Source of the DNA: Flavisphingopyxis soli
GTDB lineage: Bacteria > Pseudomonadota > Alphaproteobacteria > Sphingomonadales > Sphingomonadaceae
Direction of reading: 5' to 3'
Length of the DNA stretch: 64,000 nt
Assembly: GCF_007995095.1 (NCBI RefSeq)
Contig: NZ_VOPY01000001.1
Span: 893,001 to 957,000 of the forward strand
Every line of letters begins with the position of its first letter. The first letter of the stretch is position 1. The position numbers and the translations under genes are program-made. The notes below the pieces were generated by a model. It saw only the letters and a list, made by a program, of their open reading frames with translations. It did not search any database and was not told the DNA's origin. Below are positions 32,904 to 43,569 of the stretch, one piece after another.

Positions 32904-34106
32904 ATGACCGATCGTCGCCTCAAAGTGCCGCCCACCGTGATCGCGCTCGGGATGGTCAGCCTCCTGATGGACACGTCGTCCGAGATCATCCACGCGCTCC
33001 TGCCTTTATTCATGACCGCGACGCTCGGGCTGAGCGTTACTGTGGTCGGCGTGATCGACGGCATCGCCGAGGCAACCTCGAGCATCGTGAAGGTCTTTTC
33101 GGGCTATCTGTCCGACCGGTTCGGCAAGCGAAAGCCGCTCATCCTGCTCGGCTATGGACTGGCGGCGGCGTCGAAGCCGCTCTTTCCGCTCGCTGCCGGA
33201 CTGTTCCCCGTGCTCGGCGCGCGCTTTGCCGACCGGATCGGCAAGGGGCTGCGCGGTGCGCCGCGCGACGCGCTGATCGCCGACGTCACCCCCGCCGCGT
33301 TGCGCGGCAGGGCCTTTGGCCTGCGCCAGTCGTTGGACACCGTCGGTGCGTTCGTCGGTCCGATCCTCGCCATCGGCCTGATGGTCGCGTTCGCCAACGA
33401 CATGCGCGCGGTGTTCTGGGTGGCGGTCATCCCCGCGGTCCTCGCGGTGCTGTGCGTCGTCTTCTGGGTCCGGGAACCGGCCGCCGCGCAGGGGACGGCA
33501 AAAGCACCGATCCGCCTTGCCGATCTCAAACAGCTCGGCAGCGCCTATTGGGGCGTCGTCGCGGTCGGCGGCGTGTTCACGCTGGCGCGCTTCAGCGAGG
33601 CGTTCCTGATCCTCAAGGCGACAGGCGAAGGCCTGCCGCTGTGGCTCGCCCCGATGGTCCTCGTCGCGATGAACCTCGTCTATGCGCTCGGCGCCTATCC
33701 CGCGGGCGTCCTGTCGGACCGCCTGACCGCGCGCAGCCTGTTGCTCGCCGGCGTCGGCTGCCTGATCGCCGCCGACGTCGTCCTGGCGCGCTCGGTCGGC
33801 CTCGTCGGGGTCTTTGCCGGCATCGCTTTGTGGGGCGTCCACATGGCGCTGACCCAGGGGCTGTTGGCCAAGCTCGTTGCCGATACCGCACCGGCACGGC
33901 TGCGCGGCTCGGCGTTCGGCGTGTTCAGCCTCGTTACCGGCGTTTCGCTGCTCGTCGCCAGCGTAGTCGCGGGCGTGATCTGGGACCGCTTCGGTTCGGG
34001 CATGACCTTCGTCGCGGGCGCGGTGTTCGCCGCCCTTGCGGGTGTCATGCTGCTGGCCTTGCGCGGGTCATCCGGACGCGGCTGGCGAAAGGCCGACCCG
34101 GCCTAG
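32904..34106 (+). CDS. MFS transporter
   Basis: 400 residues from ATG 32904 (a TTG five codons earlier is also open). Twelve membrane helices, with the loop 2-3 signature GYLSDRFGKRKPLILLGYG and the loop 8-9 echo GVLSDRLTARSLL. RIGKGLRGAPRDALIAD is typical of a subgroup of bacterial exporters of unknown substrate. Inner-membrane proton-coupled transporter. Convergent with the M13 peptidase gene. Confidence 0.88.
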   Translation: MTDRRLKVPPTVIALGMVSLLMDTSSEIIHALLPLFMTATLGLSVTVVGVIDGIAEATSSIVKVFSGYLSDRFGKRKPLILLGYGLAAASKPLFPLAAGLFPVLGARFADRIGKGLRGAPRDALIADVTPAALRGRAFGLRQSLDTVGAFVGPILAIGLMVAFANDMRAVFWVAVIPAVLAVLCVVFWVREPAAAQGTAKAPIRLADLKQLGSAYWGVVAVGGVFTLARFSEAFLILKATGEGLPLWLAPMVLVAMNLVYALGAYPAGVLSDRLTARSLLLAGVGCLIAADVVLARSVGLVGVFAGIALWGVHMALTQGLLAKLVADTAPARLRGSAFGVFSLVTGVSLLVASVVAGVIWDRFGSGMTFVAGAVFAALAGVMLLALRGSSGRGWRKADPA

Positions 34107-34110
34107 CCGT

Positions 34111-36201
34111 TCACCATACCCGCACGCGCTTGTCGGGGGCGAGGTAGAGTTTATCGGTCGGCTTGACGTCGAACGCCTTGTACCAGGCATCGAGGTTGCG
34201 GACGGTCAGCGCGCGGTACTGGCCGGGCGCATGGCCGTCGGTGGCGATGCGCGCGCGCAGCGCTTCCTCGCGCGTCTTGGTCGCCCAGTTCTGGGCATAG
34301 GCGATGAAGAAACGCTGGTCGCCAGTAAAGCCGTCGATCACCGGCGCCTCCTTGCCGCCCAATGACGCGCGATAGGCATCATAGGACGCCTGCAGCCCGG
34401 CGACGTCGGCGATATTCTCGCCGAGCGTGAGCTTGCCGTTGACCGCAAGGTCGGCGAACGGCTTGTACTGGTCGTACTGCTTGGCGAGCGCGGCGCCCTG
34501 TTCCTCGAAATGGGCGAGGTCTTCCTTGGTCCACCAGTTGCGCAGCGCGCCGGTCGAATCGAACAATGCGCCGTTGTTGTCAAAGCTGTGGCTGATCTCG
34601 TGACCGATGACCGCGCCGATCGCGCCGTAATTATAGGCGGGATCGGCCTTGGCATCGAAGAACGGCGGCTGGAGGATCGCGGCGGGGAAATTGAGCGCGT
34701 TCTGGACGGGCAGGTTGACCGCGTTGACCGTCTGCGGCGTCATCCACCATTCGCCCTTGTCGATCTTGCCGCCGATCTTGCCGAGCTGGTGCGCGTACTC
34801 GCCCTTTTCGGCGGCGATCTCGTCGGCATAGGCGTTGCCGGGAACGATCTCGATCTTGCTATAGTCGCGCCAGGTGTCGGGGTAACCGACGCTGACGCGG
34901 ATCGTCTCGACCTTCTTGAGCGCCTCGGCCTTGGTCGCTGGCGCCAGCCAGTCGATCGCCTTCACCCGCGTGGCGAACGCGTCCTTGATGTTGCCGACCA
35001 TCGATTCGACTTCGGCCTTGGCCGATGCGGGGAAATATTTCTCGACATAGGCCTTGCCGACCGCATCGCCGAGATAGGCGTTGACCGCGTCGAGCGCGCG
35101 TTTCGACCGCTCGCGCTGTTCGGGCGTGCCTGACAATGTCGTGCCGTAAAACGCGAAATGGTCGCGGTCGAGCTTGGTCGGCAGGACGTCGGCATGGCTG
35201 TTGATCTGGTGGAAGACGAGCCAGTCCTTCCATGCGTCGAGCGGCTGCGAGGCGACCAGCGCCGACAGCGCGGCAATCGCCTTGGGGTGATAGGCGGCGA
35301 ACTTGTCCTGCACCCCCATCCGCCCGGCGACGAGCAGCGCGTCCCAGTCGATCCCCGGCGCCTTGGCCTTCAGCTCGTCGCTGGTCCACACCGTCGCCGA
35401 CTTGGCGAAATCCTCGCTGTCCTCGCGCGGCTGGTGCGCCTGCGCGATCTTCATTTCGAGCGCATAGATGCGCGCCGCCTTGGCGTTGGCGTCGGCGATG
35501 CCGGCATCGGTCAGCAGCTGCGCGATATACGCTTTGTACTTGGTCCGGATCGCCGCCATCTTGGGATCGGACGACAGGTAATATTCGCGCTCGGGCAGGC
35601 CGAGGCCGCCCTGCAATATATAGGGCAGCGTCACGCCCGGCGTCGCCAGCCCCTGGGTGACGAAGATGCCGAACAGGTTCTCGGTGTTGAAATCGGTCGC
35701 GTTCAAGGGATCGACATCGGCGCGCAGCTGCTCGCCGATGACGCGCGAGAGGCCCTTGGTGTCGGTAATCGCCGCAAACCGGTCGAGATCGGCCTGGACC
35801 GGCGTCATCCCCGCCGCGTCGATCGCATCGGTATTGGCATAGGCCTTGTAGAAGTTTGCGATCCGCGCCTCGTCGGTGCCTGGCTTGGGGTCCGACTTGA
35901 CGATCGTGTCGATCAGCGCGCGGTTGCGCGCCTCGGTGCTCAGGAACGCCTCGTAGAACGCGCCCACGCTCGACCGGTCGGCGGGGATCTGGACCGTCTT
36001 GTCCCAGTTGCCGTTGGCATAGGCGTAGAAATCGTCGCCGGGCTTGACGCTCTTGTCCATCGCCGCGACGTCGATGCCGATCGCGGTGCCGGCCTTGGTC
36101 TCGACCGCGGCCTCGTTGCCGCTGCCGACCTGCTTGCAGCCGATCGGGCCGGCGAGCGCGGTGGCGGAGAGGAGGAAGACGGAGAGCAGGCGGCGGGACA
36201 T
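34111..36201 (-). CDS. M13 family (neprilysin-like) metallopeptidase, lipoprotein
   Basis: 696 residues from ATG 36201; longer in-frame readings to 36438 lack support. The signal MSRRLLSVFLLSATALAGPIGC has a lipobox. Zinc motif HEISHSFDNNGALFD (HExxH), third ligand in GENIADVAGL (ExxxD), substrate region NAVNLPVQNALNFPAAILQPPFFD and C-terminal ending RVRVW, as in PepO/neprilysin relatives. A periplasmic or outer-membrane-anchored oligopeptidase. Divergent from mccB across 168 bp. Confidence 0.93.
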   Translation of the reverse strand: MSRRLLSVFLLSATALAGPIGCKQVGSGNEAAVETKAGTAIGIDVAAMDKSVKPGDDFYAYANGNWDKTVQIPADRSSVGAFYEAFLSTEARNRALIDTIVKSDPKPGTDEARIANFYKAYANTDAIDAAGMTPVQADLDRFAAITDTKGLSRVIGEQLRADVDPLNATDFNTENLFGIFVTQGLATPGVTLPYILQGGLGLPEREYYLSSDPKMAAIRTKYKAYIAQLLTDAGIADANAKAARIYALEMKIAQAHQPREDSEDFAKSATVWTSDELKAKAPGIDWDALLVAGRMGVQDKFAAYHPKAIAALSALVASQPLDAWKDWLVFHQINSHADVLPTKLDRDHFAFYGTTLSGTPEQRERSKRALDAVNAYLGDAVGKAYVEKYFPASAKAEVESMVGNIKDAFATRVKAIDWLAPATKAEALKKVETIRVSVGYPDTWRDYSKIEIVPGNAYADEIAAEKGEYAHQLGKIGGKIDKGEWWMTPQTVNAVNLPVQNALNFPAAILQPPFFDAKADPAYNYGAIGAVIGHEISHSFDNNGALFDSTGALRNWWTKEDLAHFEEQGAALAKQYDQYKPFADLAVNGKLTLGENIADVAGLQASYDAYRASLGGKEAPVIDGFTGDQRFFIAYAQNWATKTREEALRARIATDGHAPGQYRALTVRNLDAWYKAFDVKPTDKLYLAPDKRVRVW

Positions 36202-36369
36202 GGCGGACCTTTCAGGAAAGACTCGGGCAGGGAAGTGAACCGCCATAACGCACGAACGCCGCCGATCATTCAAGTCTCTCTGCGACGATATGCGCGATCG
36301 GCCTGACGGCTTGGCTTGCGCGCCCGCGCCCGCTAGGCACAGCGGGCAACCTAGCGGAGAAACACAGCG

Positions 36370-37971
36370 GTGAGCGCCCCCATTCTCGATACCAAACTCG
36401 ATCTCGCCAGCGACCAGGCCAAGGCCAACGCCGCGCACAACCGCGCGCTCAACGACGAGCTGTGGGCGCGCGTCGCCGAAGCGGCCAGGGGCGGCAGCGA
36501 AAAATCACGCGAGCGCCACACGGCGCGCGGCAAGCTGCTCCCGCGCGAGCGCGTCGAGCGCCTGCTCGATCCGGGCAGTCCGTTCCTCGAGATCGGCCAG
36601 CTCGCCGCTTGCGACATGTACGGCGGAGAAATCCCCGGCGCGGGGATGATCGCCGGCATCGGCCGCGTCTCTGGCCGCACGACGATGATCGTCTGCAACG
36701 ACGCCACCGTCAAAGGCGGCACCTATTACCCCATGACGGTCAAGAAGCACCTGCGCGCGCAGGAGATTGCTCAGGCCAACCGGCTGCCGTGTGTCTATCT
36801 CGTCGACAGCGGCGGCGCCAACCTGCCGCACCAGGCCGAGGTCTTCCCCGACCGCGACCATTTCGGCCGCATCTTCTTCAACCAGGCGAACATGTCGGCC
36901 CAGGGCATCGCGCAAATCGCCTGCGTCATGGGCAGCTGTACCGCGGGTGGCGCCTATGTCCCGGCAATGTCCGACGAGAGCGTCATCGTGAAGGAACAGG
37001 GGACGATCTTCCTCGCCGGCCCGCCGCTCGTGAAGGCCGCGACAGGCGAGGAAATCAGCGCCGAGGATCTCGGCGGCGGCGCGCTCCACGCCAAGACCTC
37101 GGGCGTCGTCGATCACCTGGCCGAGAATGACGAGCACGCGCTGACCATCGTCCGCGACATCGTCTCGAGCCTGCCCGACGACCGCGCCCCCGACATCGCG
37201 ATGCGCGATCCGCGCCCGCCGAAGTTCGACGCCGAGGAACTCTACAGCATCATCCCCGACGACGTCCGCGCACCCTATGACGTTCACGAAGTCATCGCGC
37301 GCATCGTCGACGGCAGCGAGTTTCACGAATTCAAGGCGCTCTACGGCCCGACGCTCGTCTGCGGTTTTGCGCATATCTGGGGCATGCCCGTCGCGATCCT
37401 CGCCAACAACGGCGTGCTGTTCAGCGAATCCGCGGTCAAGGGCGCGCACTTCATCGAACTCGCCTGTCAGCGCCGCATTCCGCTGCTCTTCCTCCAGAAC
37501 ATCTCGGGCTTCATGGTCGGCGGCAAGTATGAGGCAGAGGGGATCGCCAAGCACGGCGCCAAGCTCGTCACCGCGGTCGCGACCGCCAGCGTGCCCAAGG
37601 TCACCGTGCTGATCGGCGGCAGCTTCGGCGCGGGCAATTACGGCATGTGCGGCCGCGCCTACGATCCCAGGTTCCTGTTCACCTGGCCCAATGCGCGGAT
37701 CAGCGTGATGGGCGGCGAACAGGCGGCCAGTGTGCTCGCCACCGTCCACCGCGACGCCAATAGCTGGACGCCCGAAGAGACCGAAGCCTTCAAGGCCCCC
37801 GTCCGCCAGAAATACGAAGACGAAGGCAACCCCTACCACGCCACCGCGCGTCTGTGGGACGACGGCGTCATCGACCCGGCGCAGACCCGCGACGTGCTAG
37901 GGCTCGCCTTCGCCGCGACGCTCAACGCCCCCATCCCCGAGCGCGCGCAGTTCGGCGTGTTCAGGATGTGA
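36370..37971 (+). CDS. mccB: Methylcrotonoyl-CoA carboxylase, carboxyltransferase (beta) subunit
   Basis: 533 residues starting at GTG 36370. Crotonase-fold carboxyltransferase with [73 protein letters not shown], and C-terminal [34 protein letters not shown]. This pattern separates methylcrotonyl-CoA from propionyl-CoA carboxylases. It transfers carboxybiotin CO2 to 3-methylcrotonyl-CoA, the product of the upstream dehydrogenase. Its biotin-carrying partner is mccA, separated here by a PilZ gene. Confidence 0.93.
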   Translation: MSAPILDTKLDLASDQAKANAAHNRALNDELWARVAEAARGGSEKSRERHTARGKLLPRERVERLLDPGSPFLEIGQLAACDMYGGEIPGAGMIAGIGRVSGRTTMIVCNDATVKGGTYYPMTVKKHLRAQEIAQANRLPCVYLVDSGGANLPHQAEVFPDRDHFGRIFFNQANMSAQGIAQIACVMGSCTAGGAYVPAMSDESVIVKEQGTIFLAGPPLVKAATGEEISAEDLGGGALHAKTSGVVDHLAENDEHALTIVRDIVSSLPDDRAPDIAMRDPRPPKFDAEELYSIIPDDVRAPYDVHEVIARIVDGSEFHEFKALYGPTLVCGFAHIWGMPVAILANNGVLFSESAVKGAHFIELACQRRIPLLFLQNISGFMVGGKYEAEGIAKHGAKLVTAVATASVPKVTVLIGGSFGAGNYGMCGRAYDPRFLFTWPNARISVMGGEQAASVLATVHRDANSWTPEETEAFKAPVRQKYEDEGNPYHATARLWDDGVIDPAQTRDVLGLAFAATLNAPIPERAQFGVFRM

Positions 37972-38288
37972 TTTTCGAAAATCGTGAGTCGAATTAATCG
38001 GCAACGCACCAATTTCGTAAAAGCGGCGAATAATTCGCATATAAAACCTGCCGCATAAATAAAAAACGCCTGCCGTTTTTATTTATCGTCGGCATGTTCT
38101 TGATTTAATACAGTCGCAAGCCGACGGACCTTGCCTTGCTTTCTTCTGTTACGATTCTGGAACGATAACGCTTCGTTAACAACATGACGCGAACTTGGGG
38201 CGACGGGCAAGGGCATCGCGTGCCGTTACCTTTCAGGATCAAACATGAGTGGGGTTACGTATCCGGCGAAAGCCAGAAAGACACGATC
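37972..38288. other. AT-rich non-coding stretch upstream of the PilZ gene
   Basis: About 320 bp, notably AT-rich for this genome (AATTAATCGG, GAATAATTCGCATATAAAACC, GATTTAATACAG). It includes the hairpin at 38055-38086 and should carry the promoter of the PilZ gene. No gene supported. Confidence 0.6.
38055..38086. terminator. AT-rich hairpin with T-rich arm downstream of mccB
   Basis: ATAAATAAAAAACG and CGTTTTTATTTAT pair almost perfectly (one extra A) around CCTGC. It resembles a bidirectional rho-independent terminator for mccB. Confidence 0.65.
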
Positions 38289-38954
38289 ATGGCGCAAACC
38301 TGTCCCGACGACGTCGCAAAGCCTGCTGCAGCCGGCCGATCGGGAGCCACGCGCGAGCGACGGGGGCAGGAGCGTCATCACGCGGTGCGCTTCACCGCCA
38401 AGCTGACCGACCACAGTGGCGAAATGCTCTGCCTGCTCCGCGATATCTCGGCCGAAGGCATGAAGGCCAATATCTACAGCGACCTGCACGTCGATGAAGA
38501 GGCACTCGTCGAATTTCCCAATGGCCAACGCATCGCTTCGAAACTCGTCTGGGCGCGCGAAGGCGAGGCAGGCTTTCGCTTTGTCCAGCCGATCGACCTC
38601 GAACGTTTGCTCCATCCGACCAAAGAGGATCCTCCGCGCCGCTCGCCGCGGATCCATTTCGAAACCGTGGCTAGGCTCGTCTGCGCGATGGAATCGAAGC
38701 TGGTTCGGGTGCTCGATATTTCGCTCGGCGGTGCCAAGCTCGAAACCGGCCCGGTCGGATTGAGCGGCGACCACGTCACCGTCCAGTTCGACGGACTGCC
38801 GACCAAGGGCGCATGGATCCGCTGGACCGACGGTCGCCGCATCGGCGTCCAGTTCGACTGTCCGATGTCGTTCGACGAACTGTGCACATGGCTCAACGCC
38901 CGGCGCTCGCGCCGGCCCGACGCAAACCGCGACGAAACCGCTTCCGCAGCGTAG
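38289..38954 (+). CDS. Tandem PilZ-domain protein
   Basis: 221 residues from ATG 38289. PilZ domain 1 spans about 25-115 (RRGQERHHAVRF, DISAEGMKANIYSDL); domain 2 spans about 120-205 (RRSPRIHFETVARL, DISLGGAKLE). Each has the arginine-rich and D-x-S-x2-G c-di-GMP motifs. Probably a cytoplasmic c-di-GMP receptor that controls motility, adhesion or exopolysaccharide. It is inserted between mccB and mccA, which are normally close, in an AT-rich surrounding. Confidence 0.85.
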   Translation: MAQTCPDDVAKPAAAGRSGATRERRGQERHHAVRFTAKLTDHSGEMLCLLRDISAEGMKANIYSDLHVDEEALVEFPNGQRIASKLVWAREGEAGFRFVQPIDLERLLHPTKEDPPRRSPRIHFETVARLVCAMESKLVRVLDISLGGAKLETGPVGLSGDHVTVQFDGLPTKGAWIRWTDGRRIGVQFDCPMSFDELCTWLNARRSRRPDANRDETASAA

Positions 38955-39036
38955 GTTTGCGCGCCCGTCGATAGCGAGAGAGGGGCGGCGATGGCCGCTC
39001 TTTTCACATTCGGTGCCGCCCGCTAGGGAAGGGCGC

Positions 39037-39074
39037 ATGAACACGCCACAGTCCAGCGCAGGCGCTCGGTCGCT

Positions 39075-39078
<4 letters not shown>
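39037..39078 (+). other. 13-residue upstream ORF coupled to mccA
   Basis: ATG 39037, preceded by GGGAAGGGCGC, encodes MNTPQSSAGARSL and stops at TGA 39076-39078, overlapping the mccA start (ATGA). It has no run of leucine codons, so classical attenuation is not indicated. Its ribosome site may load mccA translation. Confidence 0.45.
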
Positions 39079-41039
<1,961 letters not shown>

Positions 41040-41045
41040 CCAACA

Positions 41046-41179
41046 TCGTCATTGCGAGCGGCGCAGCCGCGCGGCAATCTATCACGAGGATGACGTGGCC
41101 CGACACGCAAGGTTGGTCTTGACGGCGTGGGTTCAGTTTCGCGGAGATTGCCGCGTCGCCTTCGGCGCCTCGCAATGAC
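41046..41179. repeat. Inverted-repeat element of the CATTGCGAG type
   Basis: Bounded by CGTCATTGCGAGCGGCG and CGCCTCGCAATGACG, inverted. This widespread short palindromic intergenic type covers nearly half of the 312-bp non-coding gap 41040-41351. The remainder, 41260-41336, has direct repeats of GTGAACCCGT and a TCACAC motif upstream of the aldehyde dehydrogenase gene, perhaps an operator. Confidence 0.7.
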
Positions 41180-41351
41180 GGAGCCCGCAAACTCCCCGCT
41201 TTCCTACATTATCGTGGGTCTGCTACAGTGATCACTGATCGACTTATTGCGCGGGGCAGGCCCGTCGCGAATGTCACACAGAAGGTCACACCCGTGAACC
41301 CGTCCCTGGACGGTGTGAACCCGTGAACTTTTCAGCTTGGGAGCCGCTTTG

Positions 41352-42797
41352 ATGGCCGATGCCGATCCGAAGATTTCCGCTGATTCGATGCAGGGTCTGC
41401 TCGACCGCCAGCGCGCCGCGTTCATGGCCGACCTGCCCGTCAGCCTCGACGTCCGCCACGACCGGCTGACGCGCGCCGTCGCGCTGCTCGTCGATCATGG
41501 CGCGGCGCTGTGCGATGCGATGAGCGAGGACTTCGGCCACCGCAGCCGCGAACAATCGATGCTGACCGACGTCAACGCGGCGATCAATGCGCTCAAGCAT
41601 GCGCGCAAGCATGCCAAGACGTGGATGAAATCCGAACGCCGCCCGGTCCAGTTCCCGCTCGGCCTGCTCGGCGCCAGGGCGACGGTCGAATACCAGCCCA
41701 AGGGCGTTGTGGGCATCATCGCGCCGTGGAATTTCCCGATCGTCCTCGCCTTTTCGCCGCTCGCCGGTGTCTTCGCCGCGGGCAACCGCGCGATGCTCAA
41801 GCCCAGCGAGTTCACCCCCGTCACCAGCGACCTGATCGCGAAGCTCGTGCCCGACTATTTCGACCCGACCGAGCTTGCCGTCGTCACCGGCGGACCCGAT
41901 GTCGGCAAGGCATTTTCCGAACTAGCCTTCGATCACCTGATCTATACCGGATCGACCAATGTCGGCCGTCACGTCATGGCGGCGGCGGCGAAGAACCTCG
42001 TCCCCGTCACGCTCGAACTCGGCGGTAAGTCGCCCGTCATCGTCTCCGACAGCGCAAACATCGCGCAAACCGCCGAACGCGTCGTCCTCGGCAAGATGAT
42101 GAACGCTGGCCAGATCTGCCTTGCGCCCGATTACCTCCTCGTCTCGGCGGCGAAAGAGGGCGAACTGGTCGATCAGATCAAGGCGTCGGCGAGCGCGCTC
42201 TATCCGACCCTGCTCGACAACGACGACTACAGCTCGGTGGTCAACGATCGTCACTATGACCGGCTGCAGGGCCATGTCGACGATGCGCGCGCCAAGGGCG
42301 CAGAGGTCATCGTCGTCAATCCGGCGAACGAGGATTTTGCCAGTTCGAACAAGCGCAAGATGCCGCTCCACATCATCCGCAACGTCCGCGACGAGATGAC
42401 CGTCATGCAGGAAGAGATTTTCGGCCCGCTGCTGCCGATCAAGGCGACGAGCGGCACTGCCGACGCGGTCGATTACGTAAACGCGCACGACCGCCCGCTC
42501 GGCCTCTATTATTTCGGGTCGGACAGCGACGAGGAACGCCGCGTGCTCGACACCACGATCTCGGGCGGCGTGACGGTCAACGACGTCATCTTCCACGTCG
42601 CCATGGAAGACCTGCCGTTCGGCGGCGTCGGCCCGTCCGGGATCGGTAGCTATCACGGCATCGAGGGCTTCCGCGCGGTCAGCCACGCCAAGTCGATCTA
42701 TCGCCAGCCGAAGCTCGACATTGCCAAGCTCGCGGGCATGAAGCCGCCCTATGGCAAGACCACCGCCAAGACGATCGCGCGCGATTTCAAGAAGTGA
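41352..42797 (+). CDS. Class 3-type aldehyde dehydrogenase (coniferyl-aldehyde-dehydrogenase-like)
   Basis: 481 residues from ATG 41352; TTG 41337 would add five residues. GIIAPWNFPIVLAFSPLAGVFAAGN, GSTNVGRHVMAAAA, catalytic Glu in LELGGKSPVI and catalytic Cys in NAGQICLAPDYLLV. The class 3 pattern (PDYLLV after the Cys, EEIFGPLLPI, PFGGVGPSGIGSYHG) resembles coniferyl aldehyde and fatty aldehyde dehydrogenases. It oxidises an aromatic or aliphatic aldehyde with NAD(P)+. No lignin-degradation neighbours are seen. Confidence 0.87.
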   Translation: MADADPKISADSMQGLLDRQRAAFMADLPVSLDVRHDRLTRAVALLVDHGAALCDAMSEDFGHRSREQSMLTDVNAAINALKHARKHAKTWMKSERRPVQFPLGLLGARATVEYQPKGVVGIIAPWNFPIVLAFSPLAGVFAAGNRAMLKPSEFTPVTSDLIAKLVPDYFDPTELAVVTGGPDVGKAFSELAFDHLIYTGSTNVGRHVMAAAAKNLVPVTLELGGKSPVIVSDSANIAQTAERVVLGKMMNAGQICLAPDYLLVSAAKEGELVDQIKASASALYPTLLDNDDYSSVVNDRHYDRLQGHVDDARAKGAEVIVVNPANEDFASSNKRKMPLHIIRNVRDEMTVMQEEIFGPLLPIKATSGTADAVDYVNAHDRPLGLYYFGSDSDEERRVLDTTISGGVTVNDVIFHVAMEDLPFGGVGPSGIGSYHGIEGFRAVSHAKSIYRQPKLDIAKLAGMKPPYGKTTAKTIARDFKK

Positions 42798-42819
42798 CCT
42801 TTGGTCGCCGTCTCCACTC

Positions 42820-42879
42820 CGCTCAGGCTGAGCTTGTCGAAGCCCCGGCGCACGCCGACCCTTCGACAGGCCTAGGGTG
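42820..42879. repeat. GCTCAGGCTGAGCTTGTCGAAG repeat
   Basis: A short inverted element (GAGCTTGTCGAAGCCC ... CCTTCGACAGGCCTAG) downstream of the aldehyde dehydrogenase. Related in theme (TCGAAG / CTTCGA) to the CCTGAG family but not the same unit. Confidence 0.55.
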
Positions 42880-42958
42880 GGCAGGATGTTGGGTATGAGC
42901 ATCGGAGCCATTGCAGCGCCGTCTTTGCTCGGCTAGAGGCAGCGCCGCTCTGGTATCT

Positions 42959-43043
42959 GCCTCTGTGGCGGAATTGGTAGACGCGCTCGACTCAAAATCG
43001 AGTTCCGAAAGGAGTGCCGGTTCGACTCCGGCCAGAGGTACCA
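42959..43043 (+). tRNA. tRNA-Leu (anticodon CAA)
   Basis: 85 bases with encoded CCA: acceptor GCCTCTG/CAGAGGT (G1-U72 wobble), class II long variable arm TTCCGAAAGGAGT, anticodon stem CTCGA/TCGAG around CTCAAAA (anticodon CAA), T arm GCCGG-TTCGACT-CCGGC, discriminator A. Confidence 0.95.
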
Positions 43044-43047
43044 GGCG

Positions 43048-43428
43048 CTATCCGTCTTTGCAGGCGTTGAACGACGCGGTGTAAAACGCGTTGTAGGCAA
43101 TGCTCACCGCGCTGTATTTGCGCCGCTCGGGCTTGGCATCGACATAGGCGACGAACGCGTCTCGCAGTATCTGCGGTTTGGAGCCCGATGGGACACAGAC
43201 CGCATCGTCGATCTGGTCGAGATCCTCGAAATAGATGATCCCGTCGTACACGCCCATCAGATAGGTTTCGCATAGCTTCACCGACGCGGCATCCTTGGCC
43301 ACGCACAAATCATAAATCTGGTCGGTGTCCTTGAAGATGCCGCTCGCTTTGACATCCTGCGCCCCCGCCGCGGGCATCGCCCCCGCCGTCAGCGCAGCTG
43401 CCGTCAAACCCGTGATGATCGCTTTCAT
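43048..43428 (-). CDS. Secreted Rap1a/Tai-like small protein
   Basis: 126 residues from ATG 43428 with a signal peptide ending near GAMPAAGAQD. The mature domain matches the Rap1a/Tai immunity-like pattern: YDLCVAKDAASVKLCETYLMGVYDGI, VCVPSGSKPQILRDAFVAYVDAKPE, AYNAFYTASFNACKDG, with four cysteines for two disulfides. In Serratia such proteins neutralise type VI effectors, but many homologues are solitary and of unknown role. No toxin gene is adjacent; it converges on tRNA-Leu. Confidence 0.65.
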   Translation of the reverse strand: MKAIITGLTAAALTAGAMPAAGAQDVKASGIFKDTDQIYDLCVAKDAASVKLCETYLMGVYDGIIYFEDLDQIDDAVCVPSGSKPQILRDAFVAYVDAKPERRKYSAVSIAYNAFYTASFNACKDG

Positions 43429-43569
43429 GATCTGTCCCCTTTGCCCGTTCATTAATCAGAATATGTCGCCGATCGACCGCGGGCAAGCACAATAGACCCC
43501 GACCGCAGCGCCTTGCCCGCGGCTCGGCGCTGTCCTATCCCGTTGGCAAGGGGAGCAACGAGTCAGACC

